Made by a program: the position numbers and the translations under genes | Source: an uncultured Ectothiorhodospiraceae bacterium | GTDB taxonomy: Bacteria; Pseudomonadota; Gammaproteobacteria; Nevskiales; Oceanococcaceae | NCBI GenBank assembly: GCA_937141935.1 | Contig: CAKZQS010000033.1 | Span: forward strand, 1 to 64,000 | Reading direction: 5' to 3' | Length of the DNA stretch: 64,000 nt | The notes under the pieces: generated by a model | Seen by the model: only the letters and a program-made list of their open reading frames with translations | What the model was told of the DNA's origin: nothing | Database searches by the model: none | In this document: positions 22,345 through 31,506 of the stretch, piece after piece | How the letters are laid out: every line of letters begins with the position of its first letter | Numbering within the stretch: the stretch's first letter is position 1

Positions 22345-22938
22345 CTAGTTGGCCGGGGCGACGTAGGGGAAGTCGTCGCGGAAGGTGGCGTCGTTGGCGT
22401 CGGCGTAGTCGCTGGTGAAGGCCGGGCCGGCACCGGGGAAGACGATGGCGCCCAGCGCGGCGTCCACGACATCCTCGGCCAGCGTGCGGCCACCGAAGGC
22501 ATCCGGCGCCCCGAGCTCCACGCCGAGCAGGCCGGGCTGGCTGCCGGAGAGGTCCAGCGTCAGCACATCCGGGGCGACAACGGCGGTGGTGGTGGCCACC
22601 GAGACCCGCGGCAGGCTGGGGTCGGTGGTGTCCCCGGCGGCGCCGGCGTCGTTCGCCGGGTTGTCATCCAGGCTGCGCAGCGCGCTGAGCGTGGCGCGGA
22701 TGTCGTCGGCGAAGTCCGGGGCGTTCAGCGGTGCGCCGGCGTTGAACCGGTTCTTCGGGTCGGCCGCCGTCTCGCTGCGCGTGCCAAGCGGGTCCACGAA
22801 GAGCGTGGCCACGGCCGGGATTGCGGTGCGGTCCACCTGGTCGAACTTGAGCTGCGTGCGCGGGTCGATGCCGTCGATCTCGCTACAGGCGGCGAGGGCG
22901 AACAGCGCGCAGGCGGCGGTCAGGGTGCGTGCGGTCAT
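22345..22938 (-). CDS. DUF4331 C-terminal-half lipoprotein
   Basis: A 197-residue predicted lipoprotein (lipobox LAAC, acylated Cys near residue 18). The mature part matches the second half of DUF4331 proteins: KNRFNAGAPLN, then GRTLAEDVVDAALGAI and the closing DANDATFRDDFPYVAPAN. In most DUF4331 proteins this half is joined to the half encoded immediately upstream. The start at 22938 has AGGAG 7 nt before it, overlapping the stop codon of the upstream gene, so the two are translationally coupled. The biochemical function of DUF4331 is unknown. The lipobox suggests membrane tethering. Confidence 0.85.
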   Translation of the reverse strand: MTARTLTAACALFALAACSEIDGIDPRTQLKFDQVDRTAIPAVATLFVDPLGTRSETAADPKNRFNAGAPLNAPDFADDIRATLSALRSLDDNPANDAGAAGDTTDPSLPRVSVATTTAVVAPDVLTLDLSGSQPGLLGVELGAPDAFGGRTLAEDVVDAALGAIVFPGAGPAFTSDYADANDATFRDDFPYVAPAN

Positions 22939-22949
22939 GTGCGGGCTCC

Positions 22950-23660
22950 TCATTGCGGGTCGAGCAGGCTGGTCGTGGCCCAGACGCCGACGGTGCCGGT
23001 GCCCAATTCGGCCTGCGGCACTTCGACGACGATGCTGATGATGTTGGCGCCGGCCAGCGTGTCGTTCTGTGCGGCCGGGGCGAAGCCCACGATGGTGTCG
23101 GGGTCGCCGTCGTTGCCCGGCTCGCCCTTCACCTCGGCCACGAAGTTGCGAAACGCCGCCAGGTCAAAATAGAAGGGGTCGTCCGACAGGCCCACGAACA
23201 GCCGCGTGCCACCGGCAACGCCGGCGGTGCCGTTGAAGGGCACGCCCTCCAGCAAGTTGGGCAGCAGGCGGTTGTCCTCGGTGCCCAGCACGGTGGGCGT
23301 GGTCACGCCGGTGGTGGCCACGGTTTGTGCGCTGCCGGTGCCGCTGGCCGTGACCTGAATCACGCGGTCCTCGATGCGGTCGCCATCGGTGTCGACCTTG
23401 AACTGGTAGAGCACCTCCGGGTTGAGCCGCGAGGTGGAGTCGGCGAAGGGGAAGACCGTCATCACGAGGGCGACTGTCTGCCCGCCATTGGTGGGGAAGG
23501 CGAAGACATCGGCGATGTCGTAGGACTTCTCGACCAGATCCACCGCATCGCCGCCGGCAACGGTGCCATCGGTGAAGGGTGCGTCGATGTGGTCCGCCGC
23601 GTGGGCGGCGGCCGTGAACAGCAGGCCGGCGGCCAGCCAGCGGGGCGTGGGTCGAACCAT
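22950..23660 (-). CDS. DUF4331 N-terminal-half secreted protein
   Basis: A 236-residue secreted protein with a signal peptide (AAGLLFTAAAHA). The mature start ADHIDAP, DIADVFAFP and the later FVGLSDDPFYFDLAAF and TLAGANIISIVVEVP are DUF4331 hallmarks, and it ends at VGVWATTS. The remaining half of the fold is in the next gene. I chose the ATG at 23660, with GGGAGA 5 nt upstream, rather than one 11 codons earlier. Like the other genes in the run it is expressed from the minus strand, 36 bp after the voltage-sensor gene. Confidence 0.88.
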   Translation of the reverse strand: MVRPTPRWLAAGLLFTAAAHAADHIDAPFTDGTVAGGDAVDLVEKSYDIADVFAFPTNGGQTVALVMTVFPFADSTSRLNPEVLYQFKVDTDGDRIEDRVIQVTASGTGSAQTVATTGVTTPTVLGTEDNRLLPNLLEGVPFNGTAGVAGGTRLFVGLSDDPFYFDLAAFRNFVAEVKGEPGNDGDPDTIVGFAPAAQNDTLAGANIISIVVEVPQAELGTGTVGVWATTSLLDPQ

Positions 23661-23696
23661 CGCGTGTCTCCCTGCATTGTTATTGGTGCTCACAGC

Positions 23697-24542
23697 TTAC
23701 GCGCTGTGAACGGTGTTGCGCGAGGCCTGCTCGGTCTTCTGGCGCTCGGGCAGGTGCGCGTTGTAGCGCTGCGCATCCTGCTCCCAGACCGAACGGCGGA
23801 TCTGCACCAGGTTTTCGCGCAAGGCGTCGGCGATCAATTCATCGGTGCGCTCGTCCAGCAGCGCCTCGTGGGCCACGCGCAGGCTGGCGGCCACCGCCGC
23901 ATCGACCACCAGTCCGTAAAAGGGCAGCCGGGAAAAGCGCCGCAGTTGCTCGTCGTGCCGCAGTTTTTCGCCCAGCATCGCGGCCAGGTGCGGCCGGTTC
24001 TCCTCCAGCGCCCGGGCGATGTTCTGGGTGTAGTGGCCCTTTTGCAGCACGGCGCCGACCTCGTCCAGCACGGCCACCGTGATGGCGCCGCTGAGCGCGT
24101 TGACGATGCGCATGCGCACGGCCTGCAGCCAGCGGTGCGTGGTCTCTTCGCCCATCGCGCGGTCCGCGGCGGCGCCGACGCGGGCGAGGATGACCAGGAT
24201 GCGCAGGACCCGCAGCAGGCGCAGGCTGCGCAGCGCCGGGTGCGCGGCCGGGATCATGCCCAGGATCTCGTACCAGTTGCGCAGCACGAAGCCGCGGCGG
24301 TCCTCCTGCTGGCGCATCCGCCAGATGAACTCCACGGCAAAGATCGCGCAGATCACCGTATCGGCGATCAGGATGGCACGGCGGGTGGTCTCGTCCGGCG
24401 GCCACCACATCTCCCAGGACAGCAGGCCGATCGACAGGAGGGCCAGCGCCAGCATCACCCAGTTCACCCAGCCCACGGCGCGCAGCCGCTGCCCCCAGCT
24501 CGGTCGCTCGTCTGCCTCCGGGGGCGCCTTGGCCTGACTCAC
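23697..24542 (-). CDS. Voltage-sensor-domain protein without a pore
   Basis: A 281-residue protein. Its first half reads as S1-S4 of an ion-transport voltage sensor: S1 WVMLALALLSIGLLSW; S2 with acidic residues and FAVEFIWRM; S3 NWYEILGMIP; S4 RSLRLLRVLRILVILAR with regularly spaced arginines. There is no S5-pore-S6 afterwards. Instead, a cytoplasmic, helical, charged domain of about 150 residues follows. It might be a proton pathway, a voltage-dependent regulator or an adaptor; none can be chosen. The start is set to GTG at 24542, 10 nt after the acetyltransferase stop. An ATG at 24608 is the alternative. Confidence 0.78.
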   Translation of the reverse strand: MSQAKAPPEADERPSWGQRLRAVGWVNWVMLALALLSIGLLSWEMWWPPDETTRRAILIADTVICAIFAVEFIWRMRQQEDRRGFVLRNWYEILGMIPAAHPALRSLRLLRVLRILVILARVGAAADRAMGEETTHRWLQAVRMRIVNALSGAITVAVLDEVGAVLQKGHYTQNIARALEENRPHLAAMLGEKLRHDEQLRRFSRLPFYGLVVDAAVAASLRVAHEALLDERTDELIADALRENLVQIRRSVWEQDAQRYNAHLPERQKTEQASRNTVHSA

Positions 24543-24552
24543 GGGCTCAGGC

Positions 24553-25227
24553 TCAAATGGCCATGTCCTGATTGTCGATGGGCTCGCCGTCGGCCACCGG
24601 CCGCACATGCGCCAGGCGGCGGATGGCCTGGGCAAAGCGCCGCGCGTTGGCCTTGAGGTGGCTGACGCGGTAGGCCTGGCCGTAGACCGGGCACTTCAGC
24701 CGGGTCACATCGACCGCGCGGCCGATGTATTCCGCGCCCAGCGAACGCAGGTGGCGGATAAAGCGGGTGTTGTCGGCCGCCACGTCGTAATAGAGGTGCT
24801 TCAGCCCGTGGTGGTGTGCCTCCAGGTGCAGCACGGCATGCAGCAGCACGCCGGCGCCGCGGCGGGCATATTCGTCGAGGATGACGATCTTGACGTCGGC
24901 CGCGTCGGGCTCGTGCTCGCGGCGGATGTAGCGCGACACGCCGATGCCGGGCTGGTCCGGGTTGGCGATGTCGGCCGCGCCCCAGGCCACGACATGGGTG
25001 CCGTCGGCGTGGGTGACGCGCTCGATCAGCGTGTCGACGGGCTCGTCGCCGTCGAAGGGAAAGCGGCGGCGCGAGGCCAGATGCGACAGCTGGTCCAGAC
25101 CGCGCTTGAGGCGCTGGGTGTCCTCGGGGCGCAGCGGCCGGACATAGGCCGGGCTGCCGTCATCCAGCGTGTATTCAAAACCCTCGGGGGGCAGCGGGCG
25201 GCTGTGCAGGTAGTCCCAGATCAGCAT
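24553..25227 (-). CDS. GNAT-family acetyltransferase
   Basis: A 224-residue protein with the GNAT fold. Strand and loop VRPLRPEDTQRL begins the domain. The V/I-rich strand VKIVILDEYARRGAGVLLHA carries a degenerate acetyl-CoA pyrophosphate loop (R-R-G-A-G-V). HGLKHLYYDVAADNTRFIRH follows, with the typical late Asn. The acceptor substrate is unknown. GGAGGA lies 5 nt before the ATG at 25227, which decides the start over an upstream in-frame extension. It is in the same direction as the acyl-CoA ligase, 64 bp away. Confidence 0.85.
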   Translation of the reverse strand: MLIWDYLHSRPLPPEGFEYTLDDGSPAYVRPLRPEDTQRLKRGLDQLSHLASRRRFPFDGDEPVDTLIERVTHADGTHVVAWGAADIANPDQPGIGVSRYIRREHEPDAADVKIVILDEYARRGAGVLLHAVLHLEAHHHGLKHLYYDVAADNTRFIRHLRSLGAEYIGRAVDVTRLKCPVYGQAYRVSHLKANARRFAQAIRRLAHVRPVADGEPIDNQDMAI

Positions 25228-25291
25228 GGCGTCCTCCGTGGCGTACGGCCCTGCGAGCATAGCACCCGCAGGGCCGGTGTCCGCGACGACG

Positions 25292-26923
<1,632 letters not shown>

Positions 26924-26952
26924 TGTTGTCTCCTCGCGTGCGGGTCGGGGGC

Positions 26953-27276
26953 TTAGCGTTCCAGCAAATCCAGCTTGCCGGGCTTGCCATCCCACTCGGT
27001 GGCGTCGGGCGGTGGGTCCTTGCGCTCGTTGATCACCGGCCAGTCACGCGACAGCTCCGCGTTCAGCTCGATGAACTGCGCCTGGTCCTCCGGCAGATCA
27101 TCCTCGGCGTAAATCGCCTCGGCCGGGCATTCCGGCTCGCAGAGCGTGCAATCGATGCATTCCTCAGGGTCGATCACCAAGAAGTTGGGACCCTCGTGAA
27201 AGCAGTCCACCGGGCAGACTTCCACGCAGTCGGTGTACTTGCACTTGATGCAGTTCTCGGTAACGACAAAGGCCAT
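26953..27276 (-). CDS. fdxA: 7Fe ferredoxin FdxA
   Basis: A 107-residue ferredoxin nearly identical in layout to FdxI of Azotobacter. The [3Fe-4S] ligands are Cys9, Cys17 and Cys50; the [4Fe-4S] ligands are Cys21, Cys40, Cys43 and Cys46. Cys12 and Cys25 are extra conserved cysteines. The C-terminal extension ending GKLDLLER is also typical. It is a low-potential electron carrier. Its physiological partner here is not evident. Confidence 0.97.
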   Translation of the reverse strand: MAFVVTENCIKCKYTDCVEVCPVDCFHEGPNFLVIDPEECIDCTLCEPECPAEAIYAEDDLPEDQAQFIELNAELSRDWPVINERKDPPPDATEWDGKPGKLDLLER

Positions 27277-27330
27277 CGTGAGGATCCGTCGGAAGCGGGC
27301 GCAGATTGTAGCGAGGGCGCCGGTGCTCCG

Positions 27331-27936
27331 TCAGCGCGGCGCCTCGCCGGGCGCACCCGGGCGCTGCGGCGGCGGCCCGGCCGGCCTTGGCGGGAACTGC
27401 GTGAAGTCCTCGGTATGCAGGCCGTAGTCACCGCGCGCGCGGTCGGCGAAATAGTGCTGCAGGGTGTAGCGCACGGTGGCAAAGGCCAGTTCGTCCCAGG
27501 GCACATCGGCCTCGTCGACCAGCATCAGCTCGGTGCTTTCGGGCGTGGTTTCGAAGTGCGGGCTGGTCATCCGCGCCCGGTAAAACATGTGGATCTGGCC
27601 GATGTAGAGCACGTTGACGAAGGAGAACAGCGGCCCCATCTCGACCTCGGCGCGGGCCTCCTCCCAGGTCTCGCGGCGCGCGCCCTCGCTGCAGGACTCG
27701 CCCAGTTCCAGAAATCCCGCGGGCAGCGTCCAGTAGCCCAGGCGCGGCTCGATGCCACGGCGGCAGAGCAGGATGCGACCCTCCCATTCGCAGATCGCGC
27801 CGGTGACCACCCGCGGATTCACATAGTGGATATGGCCGCAGGGCCGGCACACGTGGCGCTTGAGGTTGTCGCCCTCGGGAACGACAAAGCGCAGGTGGCC
27901 GCCGCAGCGCTCGCAGTGGCTCAGCGGAGGATGCAT
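27331..27936 (-). CDS. Zinc-ribbon Nudix hydrolase
   Basis: A 201-residue protein with an N-terminal zinc ribbon (Cys8, 11, 30, 33). The Nudix domain that follows has its box starting GFLELGE and continuing RETWEEA, which binds Mg2+ and cleaves a nucleoside diphosphate linked to another moiety. The type with an N-terminal ribbon (Nudix_N_2) has no firm substrate. The C-terminus is a short Pro-rich tail. The start is ATG at 27936. A GTG 15 codons upstream (27981) also lacks a Shine-Dalgarno sequence, so the start is uncertain. Confidence 0.88.
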   Translation of the reverse strand: MHPPLSHCERCGGHLRFVVPEGDNLKRHVCRPCGHIHYVNPRVVTGAICEWEGRILLCRRGIEPRLGYWTLPAGFLELGESCSEGARRETWEEARAEVEMGPLFSFVNVLYIGQIHMFYRARMTSPHFETTPESTELMLVDEADVPWDELAFATVRYTLQHYFADRARGDYGLHTEDFTQFPPRPAGPPPQRPGAPGEAPR

Positions 27937-28049
27937 CGCGCGGCCAGTGGCGGGCGGGGAAGATTTTGCGTCATCATTCACGGTATATTCGCCACAGAAC
28001 GGCTGTGGTGACAACCACGGCACGCACACCGATTGAGGGGACCTAAGGG

Positions 28050-28694
28050 ATGACAACGACGATGATGCGCACCGCTTTGGCCGCAGCGGCCCTGGGCCTG
28101 AGCCCGGCCGTCAGCGCGCTGGACTTCTACGCCGGCGCCGATTACCTGCTGATGGAAACTTCGGTGACCCGCAGCTTTGAGCCAGCCGGTTCGCGCGATG
28201 ACGCGCCGGTGCCGATTCGTCGCGACGTGCGCACCGATGCCGAGGGCAGCGCCATCATGGCCCACGTCGGCCTGTGGCTGAACGAGAGCTTCTCGCTTGA
28301 GGTCCGCGGCTCCTTCTCGGGCGAAGACGCCGAAGTCGGTGCCACCGAGGACGACAACACCGCCGAGATCGAAGAGTTCTACGGCGTGTACATCCTGCCG
28401 CGGGCCGAGCCCTTCTCCTGGCTGGACATGATGTTCCCGATGGGGATGTCGCATGTGCGGGTCGTGCAGCCCGTGCGCCAGACGGAAGATGGCCAGGCCA
28501 CGCTGCAAGCCAACGAGGCCGACACGATCTCCTACGGCATCGACCTGCGCTTCCGCCTCGGCAAGTTGATTGCCGATGAAGACAGCTTCCTGGGCAGCTT
28601 CACGCTGAACACCGGCTTCATGGTCTACGCGGACGACGATGACGTCGAGGCGCGCGGCTACAACGGTGGTCTGCAGCTGGGCTTCAGCTTCTGA
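28050..28694 (+). CDS. Small outer-membrane beta-barrel protein
   Basis: A 214-residue protein with a cleavable signal peptide (AAAALGLSPAVSA, cleaved near residue 23). The rest alternates amphipathic strands such as FYAGADYLLMETSV and GGLQLGFSF, and it ends in Phe, the signal recognised by BamA. About eight strands fit its size. The ligand and function are unknown. AAGGG precedes the ATG. TATATT at 27984-27989 may be the -10 box of its promoter, but no clear -35 was found at normal spacing. Three acidic loops (for example DADEDD-like YADDDDVEARG) are notable. Confidence 0.8.
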   Translation: MTTTMMRTALAAAALGLSPAVSALDFYAGADYLLMETSVTRSFEPAGSRDDAPVPIRRDVRTDAEGSAIMAHVGLWLNESFSLEVRGSFSGEDAEVGATEDDNTAEIEEFYGVYILPRAEPFSWLDMMFPMGMSHVRVVQPVRQTEDGQATLQANEADTISYGIDLRFRLGKLIADEDSFLGSFTLNTGFMVYADDDDVEARGYNGGLQLGFSF

Positions 28695-28713
28695 GCCGCA
28701 GGTACTGATCCCG

Positions 28714-28742
28714 AAAAAACGCGGCTCCGGCCGCGTTTTTTT
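28714..28742. terminator. Bidirectional intrinsic terminator
   Basis: A 12-bp stem with loop TCCG: AAAAAACGCGGC pairs with GCCGCGTTTTTT. Because the A-run and T-run flank the GC stem, it works in both directions. It separates the outer-membrane protein gene (+) from the convergent SLC13 gene (-). Confidence 0.9.
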
Positions 28743-28814
28743 ATGCGCCTGCGGTGGCCGTTGGCCCCACGTTGGGCGTGCGCGCCGAGCGCCGGCGCGG
28801 GCGGCGCGCCGGCT

Positions 28815-30581
28815 TCAGAAAGACCAGATCAGCGGCGCGGTCAGCACCGCCGTGGCGGAGACCAGCAGGTTCATCGGCACGCCGATGCGCAGGAAGTCGG
28901 ACAGCCGGTAGCGGCCGGCGCCGTAGACCATCAGGTTGGTCTGGTAGCCCAGCGGCGTGGCAAAGCTGGCCGAGGCGGCAATCATCAGCACCATCACGAA
29001 GGGCCATTCGCTGACCCCGAGCTGGCCGGCCGTGGCCAGCGCAATGGGAAAGCCGATGACGGCGGCGGCATTGTTGGTGACGAACTCGGTCAGCACCGTC
29101 ACCACCAGCGCGATGGCCGCCAGCGCCAGCCAGGGGTGGTCGCCGACCAGCCCGATCAGCCCGCCGGCCAGCGCCGCCGCCGCGCCGGTGTCGGCCAGCG
29201 CCCGCCCCAGACCGAAGGCGGCGCCGATGGTCAGCAGCAGCGGAAAGTCGATCTGCGCCAGCGCGGCGCGCTGGCTGCAGCAGCGCGTCAGCACCATCAG
29301 GCCGCCGGCAATCAGGGCGGCCTCCAGCATGCTCAGCAGGCCGGTGCCGGCGCTGAGCACCATGCCCAGCAGGATGGCAATGGCCACGCCGGCGCGGTCG
29401 CGGTTGGGCGGCGCCGCACCCTCGACCTGGCTGACCAGAAAGAAATCGCGCGCATTGCGCATTTCGACCACGAAGGAGGGCAGGCACTCCACCAGCAGCG
29501 CATCGCCCGGCTGCAGCACGATGTCGCCAATGCGCCCACGCAGGCGCTCGCCATTGCGCGACACGGCGATGATCGCGGCGTTGTAGCGGGTGCGGAACTT
29601 GCCCTCGCGGATGGTCTTGCCGGCCACCGCGCATTCCGGCGCCACGACGGCCTCGGCCAGGATGCGGGCCGAGCGGTCGGATTCCAGCTTGAAGACCTGA
29701 TTGGTCGCCAGCTCCAGGCCCGGGATGCGCTGCAGGTCCACCACCGAGTCGACCACGCCGACGAAGACCAGCTGGTCGCCGGCCTCCAGCAGCTCCTCCG
29801 GCCCGACCATCGGGATCGGCTGGCCGCGGCGGATGATCTCCAGCAGATAGAGCTGCGACAGCCCGCGCAGGCCCGCATCCTCGATGCTGCGACCGGGCAG
29901 CGGCCCATCGGGCCGCACCACCATCTCGACGGCGTATTCGCGCGGGTTGGCCAGCCCGCCGGCGCCTTCCGCGCGGCGCGGCAGCAGACGCGGCCCCACG
30001 AGCAGCAGGAAGACACAGCCCACGGCGGCGCAGACCAGCCCCAGCGGCGTGATCGCGAACAGCCCAAAGCCCTCGCGGCCGGATTCGATCCACAGGCCGT
30101 TGACGACCAGGTTGGTGCTGGTGCCGATCATCGTGCACAGCCCGCCGAGGATCGCGAAGTAGGACAGCGGAATCAGCAGCTGCCCCAGCACCAGCCGTCC
30201 GGCGCGGGCCCAGTCGCTGACCACCGGAATCATCATCGCGACGACCGGGGTGTTGTTCAGAAAGGCGCTGCTGCCGAGCACCGGGGCCAGCAGCCGCAGG
30301 CGCGCGCGGCCCTCGTCGGCCGGGCGGCCCAGCACGCCCGAGGCCAGCCGGGCCAGCACGCCGGTCTGGCGCAGGCCGGCGACCACGACGAACAGCGCGC
30401 CGATGGTGACCACGCCGGGGTTGCCGAAGCCGGCGAAGGCGCGCCCGGCATCCAGCACGCCGGCCAGCAGCAGCGCGGTCAGCCCGGCCAGCAGCACCAG
30501 GTAGGGTTGCAAACGGCCCCAGGCCAGGCCCGCAAAACAGCCGAGCACGACGGCGACGGCCAGCCAAGCATTCAGTGTCAT
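28815..30581 (-). CDS. SLC13/DASS-family permease with central TrkA_C domains
   Basis: A 588-residue transporter. Hydrophobic blocks of about five and six helices (1-200 and 390-588) flank two cytoplasmic TrkA_C (RCK_C) domains (about 210-375), recognised by GPEELLEAGDQLVFVG and LQPGDALLVECLP. The repeated NNTPVV (first half) and NNAAAV (second half) motifs mark the sodium/substrate clamshell of divalent anion/sodium symporters. Members with TrkA_C domains carry sulfate, dicarboxylates or sulfonates, so the substrate is open. The gene starts 4 bp after the lysE stop and is probably co-transcribed with it. Confidence 0.92.
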   Translation of the reverse strand: MTLNAWLAVAVVLGCFAGLAWGRLQPYLVLLAGLTALLLAGVLDAGRAFAGFGNPGVVTIGALFVVVAGLRQTGVLARLASGVLGRPADEGRARLRLLAPVLGSSAFLNNTPVVAMMIPVVSDWARAGRLVLGQLLIPLSYFAILGGLCTMIGTSTNLVVNGLWIESGREGFGLFAITPLGLVCAAVGCVFLLLVGPRLLPRRAEGAGGLANPREYAVEMVVRPDGPLPGRSIEDAGLRGLSQLYLLEIIRRGQPIPMVGPEELLEAGDQLVFVGVVDSVVDLQRIPGLELATNQVFKLESDRSARILAEAVVAPECAVAGKTIREGKFRTRYNAAIIAVSRNGERLRGRIGDIVLQPGDALLVECLPSFVVEMRNARDFFLVSQVEGAAPPNRDRAGVAIAILLGMVLSAGTGLLSMLEAALIAGGLMVLTRCCSQRAALAQIDFPLLLTIGAAFGLGRALADTGAAAALAGGLIGLVGDHPWLALAAIALVVTVLTEFVTNNAAAVIGFPIALATAGQLGVSEWPFVMVLMIAASASFATPLGYQTNLMVYGAGRYRLSDFLRIGVPMNLLVSATAVLTAPLIWSF

Positions 30582-30585
30582 CGGT

Positions 30586-31224
30586 CTATTGTGCCCTTAG
30601 CGCTAGCCCCGGCAGCAGCGTCAGCAACAAAAAGCCGCCGAGCAGGCCCAGCACCACCGCCGTGGCCCGGCGCAGACCCGCCTGGGCTTCGGGCCGCCGC
30701 CAGGCGCGCAACAGCCGCGCCGCCAGCAGCAGGTAGGCGCCCTTGGCCAGACCAATGGCCAGTGCGGCGAGCAGCAGCACGAGCAGCACCTGGGCCAGCC
30801 CGCCGCTGTCGAGATTCAGGTAGGCCGGCAGCAGTCCGAAATAAAACAGCAGCGCGCGCGGGTCGGCCAGCGTCAGCGTGGCGCCCAGCAGCAGGCTGGA
30901 GCCGGCGGCCGTGCCGGCCGGCCCGGCCGGTTCAGCGCCTGCCGTGCCTGCCTTGCGCCAGGAGCTGAGCGCCTGCTGCAAGAGCCACAGCCCGCAGGCC
31001 GCCTGCAGCAGCGCACTGGCCGCCGGCCAGACGCCGAGCAGCGCTTTCAGCCCCAGCCAGGCCAGCGCAATCAGCAGCGCGTCGGCCAGCAGCACGCCGG
31101 CGATGAAGGCCAGCCCGGAGCGCGCGCCCAGGCTCAGCGTGCGCGCCAACAGCACGAACTCCACCGGGCCGGGCAGCGCCGACAGCGCCAACATCGTCAG
31201 AAACAGCCCGGCCAGGCCCGGCAT
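30586..31224 (-). CDS. LysE/RhtB-family amino-acid exporter
   Basis: A 212-residue protein with about six hydrophobic helices. The N-terminus FLTMLALSALPGPVEFVLLART contains the LysE-family LPGP motif in the first helices. Such proteins export amino acids or small metabolites. The ATG at 31224 has GGAGGT 5 nt upstream, which decides it over an ATG four codons earlier. The family's usual positive loop between helices 3 and 4 is replaced by an Ala/Gly/Pro stretch. Three 14-bp tandem repeats lie just upstream of the start. Confidence 0.9.
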   Translation of the reverse strand: MPGLAGLFLTMLALSALPGPVEFVLLARTLSLGARSGLAFIAGVLLADALLIALAWLGLKALLGVWPAASALLQAACGLWLLQQALSSWRKAGTAGAEPAGPAGTAAGSSLLLGATLTLADPRALLFYFGLLPAYLNLDSGGLAQVLLVLLLAALAIGLAKGAYLLLAARLLRAWRRPEAQAGLRRATAVVLGLLGGFLLLTLLPGLALRAQ

Positions 31225-31237
31225 GCCTACCTCCATT

Positions 31238-31279
31238 CGCCCTCGCTCCCTGGCCCTCGCTCAGTGGCCCTCGCTCAGT
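31238..31279. repeat. Three 14-bp tandem repeats upstream of lysE
   Basis: Units GGCCCTCGCTCAGT at 31252-31265 and 31266-31279 are identical. A third, CGCCCTCGCTCCCT (31238-31251), differs at four positions. A partial fourth begins at 31280. They lie within the 5' region of the LysE gene, 14 bp from its start. The rest of the 282-bp gap to the protease gene (31280-31506) shows no gene. Confidence 0.75.
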
Positions 31280-31506
31280 GGCCCACACCCACCCGCTGCT
31301 GCCAATCGGCCTAACCGACGCCGATACGGCTCCGCCCGCGCCCCTGTCGGCCGCGATGGGGCACGCGCCTGCATGCTAGCCGTCGGCGCCGCCCGCTGCC
31401 GGCTTACTGCAGATTTATGACTAGGGCCGCGCGGGCAGGGCGGCTAGACTGGGGCTGACCATAAAACAAGCGGCCGTCCCCCCGGCCGCAGACGCTGGAG
31501 AACCCC

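Noticed and set aside
28815-30581. Potassium channel reading of the SLC13 gene because of TrkA_C domains
   Set aside because: The flanking helices and NNTP/NNAA motifs are those of divalent anion/sodium symporters; no K+ selectivity filter.
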